64,000 nucleotides of DNA from Deinococcota bacterium (GTDB lineage Bacteria; Deinococcota; Deinococci; Deinococcales; Trueperaceae). The stretch's first letter is position 1. Each line of letters starts with the position of its first letter. Below the pieces are notes generated by a model that was not told the DNA's origin, ran no database searches, and saw nothing but the letters and a program-made list of their open reading frames with translations. Where the stretch lies: the NCBI GenBank assembly GCA_963170125.1, contig CAUJFI010000020.1:1-64000 (forward strand), given 5' to 3'. Below are positions 33,271-42,565 of the stretch, piece by piece. Made by a program: the position numbers and the translations under genes.

Positions 33271-35007
33271 TCAACTGCAGCAGGAACCCTCGCCCTCCGA
33301 CCGCTCCTCCAGCCGACAGAAGCACGACGAGCCTATCCGTACGTCCGCTCGCGCGAGCGCGACCGCCAGGCGCTGCCTGAACGGGTCCGCCTCCGCCTGC
33401 CTCCCGAGGCGCTCGTAACACTCGACCAGGCCATGCAACGCCCAGACGTTGTCGGGGTGCTGCAACGAGCGCGGCACGTTGCCGCTCAGGCCGAGGTCCT
33501 CCCGGTACGCCTCCAGGGCTTCCGCCGCGCGACCACGCTCGAGGAGCAGCGCGCCGAGCGCGTGACGAACGGGCTGCATCCACGCCCAAGGCTCGTCGTA
33601 CGGCAAGGTGTCGGAGAGGGCGATGGCCTCGCGCAGCGCCTCGAACGCCCCGTCGAACTCGCGGGCCCGGTACTTGACCTCGCCGTCGAGCATCTTCGCG
33701 GCCACGGCGAGGATGTCGAGACACGTGTTGTTGAACACCGTCCGGCTGGCGGGCACCCGCGCCACGGCCGCCTCGAACGCGCGCTGCTCCTCGCGCGCGC
33801 CCGGCACCTCGCCGAGGGCCGCGAGGGCCACCCCGCGCGCGTAGCGCGTCATGGCGGTCGTCACGCAGTAGAGGTCCGGGTCGGCCGGCAGCGGCAGGGC
33901 CAGAACGTCGTGCCAGCGCCCGAAGCGGATGAGCGCGTGCACACGCATGCTCAGGAAGCCCTCGAGCCAGTCCGCCATGGGCGGCAGCTCCACGCGCAGC
34001 AGGCTCTCCGGCAGCGCCTCCTCCAACTGTCTGGCACCCTCAAGCGCCGGCCCAAGCTGGCCGAGGAAGAGCGCGGAGTAGATCTTGAAGTGGATGTTGT
34101 GGCAGCGGTAGAGCGTGTAGAAGTCCCCGCCGCCTCCGCGCGCGAAGAGGCGGTCGTCCGCCGCCATCCCTAGTTCGTTCGCCACGAGCGAGTCGTGGTA
34201 GTTGCCGCACAGGACGTCAATGTGCGAGGGCATGTGGCGCAAGTGACCCGAGCCGGGCACGAGGTCGCGCAGCGCGTCGGCCGCCCGCAGCGCCGCCTCG
34301 GGACGCGGCGACATCTCCAGCGTGTGGATGTAGAGGTGCAACAGCCCGGGGTGCCCTTGCTCGCCCGCGGCGTCACGCTCGGCCAGCGCCCTCTCGAGAA
34401 CGGTCTGCGCCTCGAGGGTGTCGGCCCCGGTCGCCGGCTCACCGGTCGCCAGGTCCCACAGCTTCCACGGCGTCCGGTTGATGAGCGCCTCCGCGAACAG
34501 GGCCGCGACGTCCGGGTCGTGCGGGTGGGCCGCGTGGACCGCGCGCATCGCACCGGCGTAGTCGTCGTTCCACGCTTGGAAGGGCGGCGCGTCGGACGAC
34601 ACCTCGGAAGCGGGGTAGCGGCGCATCAGGGCCTCCGCGAGCGCCCCCTCGGTGGGCCATGCGTCCGCCCCCGCGGCCCGCAGGGCCTCGACGGCCGCGC
34701 GCGCGGCACCGTGAGCCAAGGCGAGGGCCTCGCGCCGCTCCTCCTCGAGGAACGCTTCCCAGGGCTTGTTGTAGTTGCAGCCGGCCGCGTACGCGACGCC
34801 CCACCATGCCATCGCGCAGCCGGGGTCGGCGCTCGCCGCGCGCTGGAAGCAGCGGATGGCCTCCTCGTGGTGGTAGCCGTAGCACCAGGCCAGGCCGCGG
34901 TCGAACCAGAGTTGCGCCTCAGGGGAGGTCGTACGCACCCGCCTCGAGTACGGGCCCAGGTCGTGATGACCGTCGCCGGCCACGCCGAGTTCAGCCACTC
35001 GCTCCAC
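33271..35007 (-). CDS. TPR-repeat protein with cysteine-rich tail
   Basis: The 578-residue protein is built from TPR-like helical pairs (for example EEAIRCFQRAASADPGCAMAWWG near 50-72). It carries the HMPSHIDV segment near 258 that typifies a widespread family of uncharacterised 500-600-residue TPR proteins. No signal peptide is seen, so it is probably cytoplasmic. The last 25 residues are unusual: SSCFC, then an acidic patch and a terminal SCCS, giving four cysteines that could bind metal. GTG 35007 has AGGAGG 7 bases upstream. Confidence 0.7.
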   Translation of the reverse strand: MERVAELGVAGDGHHDLGPYSRRVRTTSPEAQLWFDRGLAWCYGYHHEEAIRCFQRAASADPGCAMAWWGVAYAAGCNYNKPWEAFLEEERREALALAHGAARAAVEALRAAGADAWPTEGALAEALMRRYPASEVSSDAPPFQAWNDDYAGAMRAVHAAHPHDPDVAALFAEALINRTPWKLWDLATGEPATGADTLEAQTVLERALAERDAAGEQGHPGLLHLYIHTLEMSPRPEAALRAADALRDLVPGSGHLRHMPSHIDVLCGNYHDSLVANELGMAADDRLFARGGGGDFYTLYRCHNIHFKIYSALFLGQLGPALEGARQLEEALPESLLRVELPPMADWLEGFLSMRVHALIRFGRWHDVLALPLPADPDLYCVTTAMTRYARGVALAALGEVPGAREEQRAFEAAVARVPASRTVFNNTCLDILAVAAKMLDGEVKYRAREFDGAFEALREAIALSDTLPYDEPWAWMQPVRHALGALLLERGRAAEALEAYREDLGLSGNVPRSLQHPDNVWALHGLVECYERLGRQAEADPFRQRLAVALARADVRIGSSCFCRLEERSEGEGSCCS

Positions 35008-35190
35008 TTTCGCCTCCTGAACGACGGCCGCGCGGACACGGTCCGCGGCGGTCCCGTCTGATATTGCTGCTTGGGCATGTTACAGGCTGACGGTCAGGTT
35101 CAGCGCATGAGCTTACTCGCATCGACGGATGCAGGCCGGCGAGGCGCCGCCCAGCTACGTCGTCGGGCGGTTGGGGTCACAGGGAGAGCG

Positions 35191-35219
35191 TTGACTAGGC
35201 GTCTTCGGTGCTAGATGTT
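35191..35219 (+). promoter_or_regulatory. Leaderless promoter of the VapBC pair
   Basis: TTGACT (35191-35196), a 17-bp spacer and GATGTT (35214-35219) precede ATG 35226 by 6 bases, matching the leaderless spacing seen at other genes in the window. No strong Shine-Dalgarno is present. Confidence 0.5.
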
Positions 35220-35225
35220 TGATGC

Positions 35226-35462
35226 ATGATGCGGCACCGCACGACGTTGGCCATCGACGAGGATGTCCTGGCTTATGCCAGGCAGCTCTCGGAAGCGAGC
35301 GGCAAGCCGCTCGGCACCGTCATCTCAGACCTAGTCCGCACGGCCATGACGAAGCCCGAAGCAACGTCCACACGTAATGACATCCGACTCCTACCTACCG
35401 GCACGGCGGCTGGTCGCGCGACCCTGGCGGATGTGAACCGCCTGCGGGACGAGTCGCCGTGA
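35226..35462 (+). CDS. VapB-like antitoxin
   Basis: The 78-residue protein has an N-terminal TTLAIDEDVLAYARQLSEASGKPLGTVISDLVR segment, a ribbon-helix-helix-type DNA-binding fold. The C-terminal tail (RATLADVNRLRDE) would wrap the toxin. It should neutralise the PIN toxin encoded next, whose GTG start overlaps this stop by 4 bases, and repress the shared promoter. Confidence 0.75.
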   Translation: MMRHRTTLAIDEDVLAYARQLSEASGKPLGTVISDLVRTAMTKPEATSTRNDIRLLPTGTAAGRATLADVNRLRDESP

Positions 35463-35902
35463 AGCCCAGCCTGCCGGACGTCAACGTCCTCATCGCCCTG
35501 CTCGACCCGCTCCACGTGCAGCACGACCGGGCCCACACGTGGTTCGCGGAAGCTCGCCGCGCCCCATGGCTGTCCTCGCCGACCACCCAGAACGGCGTGC
35601 TACGGATCGGGTCGCACCCGAAGTACTCGAACGATCAACGACTCCAGACCGTGCTGGAGAGCCTGCGGAGCTTGCTGTCCGTCGGTCACCATCGCTTCGT
35701 CGCGGACGATCAGAGCGTCCTGGGCTCGGCAGGCCGAGGACAGCTGGTGACCCCAGAGCGCCTGGCGACTTCCGCACAGGTCACCGACACGTATCTGCTC
35801 GCGCCCGCAGCCGCCAACGAGGCCAAGCTCGCCACCTTCGACAGGCGCATGGTCACGGGGGCGGTTCGCGGCGGGGATGAGGCCAGGTACTTGATCCCTT
35901 GA
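35459..35902 (+). CDS. VapC-like PIN-domain toxin
   Basis: The 147-residue protein starts with LPDVNVLIALLDP, giving the first PIN acidic residue Asp7. The SPTTQNGVLRIGS motif near 40-52 is typical of one VapC branch. VTDTYLLA near 109 and LATFDRRM near 126 supply further acidic residues. VapC toxins are magnesium-dependent ribonucleases that cut tRNA or rRNA loops. All core motifs are present, so it is likely active. Coupled to the VapB gene. Confidence 0.78.
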   Translation: MKPSLPDVNVLIALLDPLHVQHDRAHTWFAEARRAPWLSSPTTQNGVLRIGSHPKYSNDQRLQTVLESLRSLLSVGHHRFVADDQSVLGSAGRGQLVTPERLATSAQVTDTYLLAPAAANEAKLATFDRRMVTGAVRGGDEARYLIP

Positions 35903-35977
35903 GGCGTACCGGTCGCCCAGGCGAGCTCGCCAACGTGATCGCGCACGTCTGGCCGAACGGCTGAAGGCGGGGCCCGT

Positions 35978-36328
35978 ACCGTCGTCCGCTGGGGCGTGCT
36001 GCGCACGGCCAACATCGGGGCCAGGGCCGTGGCGCCGGCCATCGCGCGCTCGGCGAACGGCCGCCTGCTGGCGGTCGCCAGTAGGAGCGCCTCCAAGGCC
36101 GAGGCGGACGCGGAGCGCCTCGGCGGCGAACGCCACTACGGGTCGTACCCGGCTTTGCTCGACGACCCCGACGTCGACGCCGTCTACATCCCCCTGCCGA
36201 ACAGCCTGCACCTGGAGTGGACCGTCAAGGCCCTCGAGGCCGGCAAGCACGTGCTACGCGAGAAGCCCCTCGCCCTGTCGGCGGCAGCCATGACCTCGCC
36301 CGCGACGGTGCGCAGCCAACGCCGCTAA
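35978..36328 (+). pseudogene. Gfo/Idh/MocA oxidoreductase N-terminal remnant
   Basis: The frame reads VRWGVLRTANIGARAVAPAI, then DPDVDAVYIPLPNSLH and the catalytic-region EKPLALSA, the Rossmann half of an Idh-type dehydrogenase. It stops after about 110 residues, whereas the family needs about 330. No start codon fits the true N-terminus upstream. The C-terminal half is deleted at the junction with the aldo/keto reductase gene, whose end it overlaps by 4 bases. Confidence 0.75.
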
Positions 36329-37266
36329 CCCTCGAGCCAAGCCACGTCCGCGGCGGACAACCGCTGCTCCGCCAGCGCCTTCAGCTCGCCGTACTCGACT
36401 CCCGACCGGCAGCCGACGATGGCGTGCGTGTCGCAGGCTTGGCTGAGCACGTAGAGGAGCGCCGTTTGCGGCGCGCTCAGGCCGCGCCGGGCACCGAGCT
36501 CCGTGGCGCGCGCGCGGCGCGCGGCGTTGGCCGGCGTGTCGAACACCCTGACGGCCTCGTTCAGGCCGGTCGCCGTGGCGGCTCCCGGCTCAGGAGCGAC
36601 GAAGTAGCCCATCGCCAGGCTCGACCAGGCGAGGAGGGGTAGGCCCGTGGCGGCGTAGAAGGCGCGTTCCGCGACCCCGTCGGCGCCGGAGACGCTCACG
36701 CAGCCGGGCCAGGGTGACTCGGTCGGCACGGCGAGGCTGAAGTGCGGGCTGCTGGCGCTAAGAGGCTCGTAACCCCGGGCCGCGGCGTACGCGTTGGCGG
36801 CCGCGATGCGCTCCGAGCGCCAGTTCGAGACGCCGTACGCGTTGACCAGACCGCGCGCCCGCAGGCCATGCAGTACCTCGACGACCTCGCCCACCGGCAC
36901 GCTCTCGTCGTCGCGGTGCAGGAGGTAGAGGTCGACGGAACCGCAGCCGAGGCGCGCGAGCGAGCCGGTGATGTCCGCCTCGATGTCCGCCTTCGTGACC
37001 CGGTTGCGGCCGCCGTACGGGTGGGCGCCCTTCGTGATGATGAAGAGGTCTTCGCTGCCGCCGCGCTCCGCCAGCCACCCCCCGAAGAGCGCCTCGCTCC
37101 TGCCGCCGCCGTAGTTCTCCGCCAGGTCGAAGGTCCGGGCGCCGGCGGCCACCACGTCGTCGAGGAGCGCGCTCGCCTGCGACTGCGCCAGCGACGAGAT
37201 CTGGGCCGTGCCCTGGATGATGCGGTCCGCTCTCTTACCGCCTACGACTAGGCTCACGCGCAACAC
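36325..37266 (-). CDS. Aldo/keto reductase
   Basis: The 313-residue TIM barrel has the catalytic set: Asp and Tyr in FDLAENYG near 46-53, Lys in IITKGAH near 78 and His in YLLHRDD near 117. These reduce carbonyls with NADPH. QGTAQIS near the start and SNWRSERI match the aryl-alcohol dehydrogenase-like branch. The start may be TTG 37266 or GTG 37257. Gene order next to a TIM-barrel isomerase and an Idh remnant suggests sugar or cyclitol metabolism. Confidence 0.82.
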   Translation of the reverse strand: MLRVSLVVGGKRADRIIQGTAQISSLAQSQASALLDDVVAAGARTFDLAENYGGGRSEALFGGWLAERGGSEDLFIITKGAHPYGGRNRVTKADIEADITGSLARLGCGSVDLYLLHRDDESVPVGEVVEVLHGLRARGLVNAYGVSNWRSERIAAANAYAAARGYEPLSASSPHFSLAVPTESPWPGCVSVSGADGVAERAFYAATGLPLLAWSSLAMGYFVAPEPGAATATGLNEAVRVFDTPANAARRARATELGARRGLSAPQTALLYVLSQACDTHAIVGCRSGVEYGELKALAEQRLSAADVAWLEG

Positions 37267-37291
37267 CTCACAGTCTCGAGACCCGAGCGCC

Positions 37292-38335
37292 TCATAGCCC
37301 CAACCCCCGCAGGAACTCGCGGTTGCGCCCCGCGCTCTCCTTGGGCGTGCCCATGCCTGGCAGCACGTCCTGCTCGACCGTCAGCCAGTCCGAGTAGCCC
37401 CTCCGCCACAGGACGTCGAGGACGGCCGCGAAGTCGACGGTGCCCTTCCCGAGCTCGGCGAACACGCCCGCGCGCACGGCCTGACGCAGGTCCCACCCTG
37501 CGCGCCTGGCGCGCTCCGCCACTGCGCCGTCGACGTCCTTGAGGTGGACGTACCAGACGCGGTCCCAGAAGCGCTCCAGGCCGGCGACTGCGCTCTGGCC
37601 GTCCTCGTCCGGCTTGGCACTGCCGTACACGTGGTGGCCCGTGTCGAACACGAGGCCCATGAGGTCGGGGTCCGTGAGGTCGAGGAACCGCTCCACCTCG
37701 TCCGGCGTCTCGACGAAGCCGGCGCAGTGGGGGTGGAACACGGTACCCAGACCCGTCTCGCCCGCGACGATCCTGGCGACCTCCTCGGCGTTGGCCGCGA
37801 ACACCTTCCACTCCGACCCGGAGAGGCCGAGCTCAGGCGTGACGCGCCCGGCACTGGCGGCGCGCACCGGGTCTAGGCCGTCCGCGTCGGCCAGCACGAG
37901 GTAGGGCCGGCGCGGTCCGCGCTCGGCCTCCGCCAGGAGGGCGGCGAGCCGCAGGAGGCGCTCACGCGCGCTCGCCACCACGCCCCGTTCCCGCAAGGTG
38001 ACACCGGCGAAGGCCCCGAGCAACGTGAGCCCACGGTCGGCCAACTCGTCGTGGAGCGCCGCCGGGTCCGTCGGCATGTAGCCGTAGTCCCCCAGCTCCG
38101 TGCCGACGTAGCCCGTCTCGACGAGCTCGTCGAGCATGCGGGCGTAACCGGTGCCAGGGTCGCCCTGGCCGATCAGCCCCCACGAGCACGGCGCGTTGGC
38201 GACCCGGATCTCCGGTCGGGCGCCCGGCCCGGGGCCCGACCGGGCGTCCGCCCATGCCCCGGGTCGGACCCCGGACCGACCCGCGCCCGAGCCTCGCGGC
38301 GGCGTCAGCGCTCCACCTTCACGGTCGTCTTCCAT
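37292..38335 (-). CDS. Xylose isomerase-like TIM-barrel (IolE/sugar-phosphate isomerase family)
   Basis: From ATG 38335 (GGGAGGG upstream) the 347-residue protein starts with a 40-residue Gly/Arg/Pro-rich low-complexity leader. It then enters the AP_endonuc_2 barrel (IRVANAPCSWGLIGQGDPGTGY). Metal-site residues are in HPHCAGFVETPDE and FDTGHHVYG. WYVHLKDVDGA and TVEQDVLPG complete the family pattern. It probably isomerises or epimerises a keto-sugar or inosose. It is transcribed away from lacI, with an operator between them, so LacI may also control it. Confidence 0.75.
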   Translation of the reverse strand: MEDDREGGALTPPRGSGAGRSGVRPGAWADARSGPGPGARPEIRVANAPCSWGLIGQGDPGTGYARMLDELVETGYVGTELGDYGYMPTDPAALHDELADRGLTLLGAFAGVTLRERGVVASARERLLRLAALLAEAERGPRRPYLVLADADGLDPVRAASAGRVTPELGLSGSEWKVFAANAEEVARIVAGETGLGTVFHPHCAGFVETPDEVERFLDLTDPDLMGLVFDTGHHVYGSAKPDEDGQSAVAGLERFWDRVWYVHLKDVDGAVAERARRAGWDLRQAVRAGVFAELGKGTVDFAAVLDVLWRRGYSDWLTVEQDVLPGMGTPKESAGRNREFLRGLGL

Positions 38336-38426
38336 CAGCCCTCCCAACGGGCAGCAGCGGCGGGACCTGTCGAGCGGCGCGACCTCGCGAAGCCGCCCCC
38401 TGTGTCCCTCCAGTGTGCGCTCGTCC

Positions 38427-38468
38427 TTGACAGGCGAGCGGTCGCTTCCTAATATCGAACCAGTTCGA
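38427..38468 (+). promoter_or_regulatory. Consensus promoter with LacI-type operator at +1
   Basis: TTGACA (38427-38432), a 17-bp spacer and TAATAT (38450-38455) form a near-perfect sigma-70 promoter reading towards lacI. TCGAAC-CA-GTTCGA (38455-38468), a perfect 6-bp inverted repeat, begins at the last -10 base and covers the expected start site near 38462, the classical repressor position. On the minus strand it also lies over possible -35/-10 sequences for the TIM-barrel gene. Confidence 0.75.
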
Positions 38469-38538
38469 CAAGCAGTGTAAGGCCGAAGCAACGGAGGCCA
38501 AGGAACGTGACGTCGTCGTGCGCATGCAACCTACCTCA

Positions 38539-38552
38539 CCGAACCGGTTCGA
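38539..38552. promoter_or_regulatory. Second LacI-type operator
   Basis: CGAACCGGTTCG (38540-38551) is a perfect palindrome with the central CG typical of LacI-family sites. It shares the CGAAC/GTTCG arms with the operator at 38455-38468. The centres are 84 bp apart, eight helical turns, so a tetramer could loop the DNA. The rest of 38336-38700 shows no other gene. Confidence 0.7.
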
Positions 38553-38700
38553 TGAACGGCTTCGGCTTGATGTTACTGCCGCGCCACGCCGCTGGGTACC
38601 ACCTCGCAAGCTCGGACGAGAATGGGCTCGTGACCGAACCCTCACGAACCTACGTAGGACCGGCCGACGCTCACGAGCCAGATGACCGCGAGGCCGGCGC

Positions 38701-39693
38701 GTGAGCACGATCCGCGACATCGCGCGCGAAGCCGGCGTGTCCGTATCAACGGCCTCGTTGGCGCTCAACGGCGACGCGCGCGTGCGCCCCGACACGCGCT
38801 TGCGCGTCCTCACCGCCGCCGAGCAGCTCGACTACCACCCGAGCCGCACGGCCAAGAACCTCTCGAGCGGCCGGACCTGGTCGCTTCACCTCATGAACCC
38901 GATGCGCGACGCCGGGCTCTCCTCCACGTTCTTCACGCGCTTCGTGCGCGGCGTTCACGACGTGGTGGCCGCCCTCGACTACACCCTGGCTTTGACCGTG
39001 CTCGACGACGAGGCCGAGGCGGACGAGATCCTGCGCAAGCTCGTCCTGGAGCGCTGGGCCGACGGGGTGATCCTGATGAACGTCTCCGAGGAGCAGTCGT
39101 TCCTCGCGAAGCTCCTCCAGCACGAGTTCCCGCACGTCCTCCTCGGCCACAGCACCTTGCCCGGGGTGACGAGCGTCGACAGCGACAACCAGGCGGTGGC
39201 GGCGGACGCCGCGGCGCACCTCCTGGCGCAGGGCCGACGGCGGCTCCTGTACCTCAACGGGCCCGCCCCGCACGCCTTCGTCCAGGAGCGCGCCACCGGT
39301 TTCCGGCTCGCTCACGAGTGGGCCGGGCTGCAGGCGGCCGGCTCGCAGGTCCAGTTCGGCATCACGTCGGCCGAGGGCGCGCGGGCTCGGGTGAGGCAGC
39401 TACTGGAGGGCGGCGGGACCTTCGACGGCGTGCTGGCCAACAGCGACGAGGCGGCCATCGGCGCGCTTCGGGCCGTGCGCGACGCCGGACTGCGCGTGCC
39501 CTTCGATATCGCCATCGTCGGCATCAACAACGACGACCTCACCGAGTACACCGACCCGCGCCTCACCAGCGTAGAGCTGAACGCGGCCGATCTCGGGCGC
39601 GTGGCCGCCGAGCTCCTGATCCGCAGCATCGACCGCCACCCGCCCGAACGCCGCCTCGTGCCGCACCACCTCGTGCAGAGAGATTCGAGCTAA
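38701..39693 (+). CDS. LacI-family transcription regulator
   Basis: The 330-residue protein has the LacI HTH (TIRDIAREAGVSVSTASLALNG) and the hinge helix (SRTAKNLSSG). A periplasmic-binding-like sensor domain follows, with VLANSDEAAIGALRAVRDAG and GINNDDLTEYTDPRLTSVE. It should repress the alpha-mannosidase/ABC operon that starts 7 bases downstream, and itself, by binding the two palindromes upstream, and be released by a sugar ligand. GTG 38701 is the start. Confidence 0.92.
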   Translation: MSTIRDIAREAGVSVSTASLALNGDARVRPDTRLRVLTAAEQLDYHPSRTAKNLSSGRTWSLHLMNPMRDAGLSSTFFTRFVRGVHDVVAALDYTLALTVLDDEAEADEILRKLVLERWADGVILMNVSEEQSFLAKLLQHEFPHVLLGHSTLPGVTSVDSDNQAVAADAAAHLLAQGRRRLLYLNGPAPHAFVQERATGFRLAHEWAGLQAAGSQVQFGITSAEGARARVRQLLEGGGTFDGVLANSDEAAIGALRAVRDAGLRVPFDIAIVGINNDDLTEYTDPRLTSVELNAADLGRVAAELLIRSIDRHPPERRLVPHHLVQRDSS

Positions 39694-39700
39694 CGACCGC

Positions 39701-42484
39701 ATGCCCACCGCAGATCGCCAGCGCTTCACCGCCTTCGTGGTCCCGCACACGCACTGGGACCGCGAGTGGTACGAACCGTTCAAAGTCTTCCAGGCTCGGC
39801 TAGTCGATGTGATCGACGCCGCGCTCGACCTCCTGAGCGACCCCGCGTACCGCCGCTTCACGCTCGACGGCCAGGCGGCGGTCCTCGAGGACTACCTCGC
39901 CCTGCGCCCCGAGCGCGAGGAGGACCTCCGCCGCTACGTGCAGGCCGGGCGCCTGCGCATCGGACCCTGGTACGTGCTGGCGGACGAGTTCCTCGTGAGC
40001 CCGGAGGCGCTGGTCCGCAACCTACTGGTCGGCGGCCGCGTGAGCCGACGCTTCGGCGACCCGCTGCCCGTCTGCTACACGCCCGACTCGTTCGGGCACG
40101 TCTCGCAGCTCCCGCTCATCGCCGCCGGCTTCGGTCTTCCAGCCATCGTGTTCGAGCGCGGCCTCGGCGACGAGGGCGAGCGGCTCCGCGGCGAGTTCAC
40201 ATGGGTCGCGGCGGACGGCGAGACCGAGGTCTTCACGGCCCACCTCATCGGCACCTACTCCGGCGCCACCGCGCTCGGCCACGTTGACTGGGAGCTGACG
40301 GACGCGTACGACGATGAGCGCGCCATGGAACACCTCAGGGCCGCTCTCTACGGCGTGCAAGGCGACGAGGTCGCCGACCTGCCCGAATGGTTCAGGGCCT
40401 CCCTCGAGCGCGTGCGCGGCGGCCTGACGGCGCACGCGACGGGCAGCGCCCTCATCCTCCTCAACGGCTCGGACCACCTCTTCCCCCAGCCGAACTTGCC
40501 CCAGGTGCTCCGGAGGGCCTCCGAGGCCTTCCCGGAGATCGAGTTCGTGCAAGGCGACGTCGAGGAGTTCGTGACGGAGGCCCGGCGCACCGCGGTCGGG
40601 CTGGAACGGTTCCAGGGCGAGTTCCGCGGCAGCCGCTACCAGCACATCCTCGCCGGCGTCCTCTCCGCCCGCCTCTACCTGAAGCGCGAGAACCATGCTT
40701 GCCAGACGGCGCTCGAGCAGTACGCCGAGCCGCTCTCCGCGCTCGCCTGGTGGGCGAGCGGCCGCCACCCGGACGCCCTGCTGCGCGAGGCGTGGAAGCT
40801 CCTGCTCCTCAACCACCCGCACGACTCCATCTGCGGCTGCTCCGTGGACGCGGTCCACCGGGAGATGCTGACGCGCTTCGAGAACGTCCGCCAGCTCGGC
40901 GACGACGTCTGCCGCCGCGCCTTCGCGCTCCTCGGGGGCCGCAAGCCGAGCAACATCCAAGAGGTCCACGCGACGGCGAAGGACGCGTTCACGGTCTTCG
41001 ACCCGCTGCCCTTCCCCAGGCGCGCGGTCGTGCGGCACGAGCTCGACCTGCCGGCCGGCGAAGCGTCCGAGCTCACCGTCCTTGACGCGCACGGCCGCGC
41101 CTTGAGCGCCCAGGTGACCGTGATGCCCGGCTTCGCGCCCGGCCAGAGCAGCGTGCGGGTCGACCACGTGACCATCGACGTCCTGGCCGACCTCGAACCG
41201 CTCGGGCTCACGAACCTCCACCTCGCGCGCGCCGGGTCGGCGACGACGGCCACCGGCACGAACCCCGCCGCCCCCGCGAACCCCGATGCTACGCGCGCCT
41301 TCCGAGACGCCGGAGAGCCGACCGCGACGGTGAGCGCGACGGCAGGCCCTAACGGGCTCCGACTGGAGAACGATCACGTGAGCGTCGCGATCCGCGACGA
41401 CGGGGACGTGGAGTTGCGCGACCGCCGGTCTGGCGAACGCTACGCGCTGGAACTGCGCCTGGAGGACCAGGGCGACGCGGGCGACGAGTACGACTTCTCG
41501 CCCGTGCCGGGCGACGAGCCCGCCTACTTCTCCGACCCGTGCCGGCCCCCGCGCCTCGTCACGCGCGGCCCGGTAGTGGCGAGCGCGCGCCTCGAGTACG
41601 CGCTCGAGCTGCCGGAACGCCTGAGCGACGACCGGGCCAGCCGTACGGGGAGCGCGGCGCTGCCCGTAACGCTCGACCTGACCCTCCACGCCGACGACCC
41701 CCTGCTGCGCGTGAGCGTCAACTTCACTAACACGGCTTCCGACCACCGCCTCCGGCTGCGGTTCGCCACGGGCACGCCCAGCGAGACGGTGTGGGCCGAC
41801 GGTCACTTCGACGTGTTGGAGCGGACGGTGCGGCCGACCGCCGGCGAGGGTTGGTTCCAGGCGCCACCGCCCACCGATCACCAGCGGCGCTTCGTCGCCG
41901 TGTCGGGCGCGGGCCGCGGCCTCGCCATCCTCCACCGGGGCCTGCCGGAGTACGAGGCGTTCCACGGCGAGGGCGGCACGGAGCTGGCTGTCACGCTCGT
42001 GCGCTCCGTGGGCTGGCTGTCGCGCACCGACCTGTTGAGCCGCCCGCAAGGCGCGGGGCCGCTCCTGCCGACCCCGGAAGCGCAATGCCTCGGCGCGCAC
42101 CGTTGCGAGCTGGCCGTCTACCCCTTCTCCGGGCCGTGGTGGGAGAGCGACCTCCTGCGGCGCGCGCAGGCGTTCATCGCGCCGCCCCTCACCGCCCCCG
42201 GGGTCTCCTCTGGCGCCGGCCCTGGGCTCCTGCGCGTCGAAGGCCCCTTCGACCTCTCGGCCGTCAAGCGCTCCGAGGAACGTCAGAGCCTCATCGTCCG
42301 CGTCGCGAACGCGGCGCCCGTCGCCGCCACGGGCCGGCTGCGGTTCGGCAGGCCGGTGAGCGCGGTCTACACGACGCGCCTGGACGAGACGCGTCTGGAG
42401 GACCTGGGCGCCACCTCGGACGTCTTCCTGCAGCTCGGGCCACGCAGCGTGGCCAGCTTCGAGTTCGTTCCGGAAGGGGGGTGA
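39701..42484 (+). CDS. GH38 alpha-mannosidase
   Basis: The 927-residue cytoplasmic enzyme (no signal peptide) has the GH38 zinc motif HTHWDREW with His18 and Asp20. The nucleophile/ligand Asp129 lies in YTPDSFGH, and a later NHPHDSICG supplies the last His. It releases mannose from oligosaccharides or glycerate-type mannosides. A linker near residues 510-545 is rich in Thr, Ala and Pro. As the first metabolic gene after lacI and upstream of a CUT1 importer, it identifies the substrate as a mannose-containing oligosaccharide. The binding-protein gene follows after 81 bases. Confidence 0.9.
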   Translation: MPTADRQRFTAFVVPHTHWDREWYEPFKVFQARLVDVIDAALDLLSDPAYRRFTLDGQAAVLEDYLALRPEREEDLRRYVQAGRLRIGPWYVLADEFLVSPEALVRNLLVGGRVSRRFGDPLPVCYTPDSFGHVSQLPLIAAGFGLPAIVFERGLGDEGERLRGEFTWVAADGETEVFTAHLIGTYSGATALGHVDWELTDAYDDERAMEHLRAALYGVQGDEVADLPEWFRASLERVRGGLTAHATGSALILLNGSDHLFPQPNLPQVLRRASEAFPEIEFVQGDVEEFVTEARRTAVGLERFQGEFRGSRYQHILAGVLSARLYLKRENHACQTALEQYAEPLSALAWWASGRHPDALLREAWKLLLLNHPHDSICGCSVDAVHREMLTRFENVRQLGDDVCRRAFALLGGRKPSNIQEVHATAKDAFTVFDPLPFPRRAVVRHELDLPAGEASELTVLDAHGRALSAQVTVMPGFAPGQSSVRVDHVTIDVLADLEPLGLTNLHLARAGSATTATGTNPAAPANPDATRAFRDAGEPTATVSATAGPNGLRLENDHVSVAIRDDGDVELRDRRSGERYALELRLEDQGDAGDEYDFSPVPGDEPAYFSDPCRPPRLVTRGPVVASARLEYALELPERLSDDRASRTGSAALPVTLDLTLHADDPLLRVSVNFTNTASDHRLRLRFATGTPSETVWADGHFDVLERTVRPTAGEGWFQAPPPTDHQRRFVAVSGAGRGLAILHRGLPEYEAFHGEGGTELAVTLVRSVGWLSRTDLLSRPQGAGPLLPTPEAQCLGAHRCELAVYPFSGPWWESDLLRRAQAFIAPPLTAPGVSSGAGPGLLRVEGPFDLSAVKRSEERQSLIVRVANAAPVAATGRLRFGRPVSAVYTTRLDETRLEDLGATSDVFLQLGPRSVASFEFVPEGG

Positions 42485-42565
42485 TGCCCAGCAACGCGAG
42501 TGAAACCCCCCGGATCAGGGAAAGCAACTGCCCTTAGCAACGTTCAACCTCATCGGAGGCAACAC

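Noticed and set aside
38210-38300. GC-rich inverted and direct repeats in the N-terminus of the TIM-barrel gene
   Set aside because: They encode a Gly/Arg/Pro low-complexity leader; no consistent repeat unit or array structure.
40022-42100. 692-residue open frame antisense to the alpha-mannosidase gene
   Set aside because: It mirrors codon bias of the real gene, has Arg/Ala/Gly-rich low-complexity sequence and no domain; GH38 motifs are on the plus strand.
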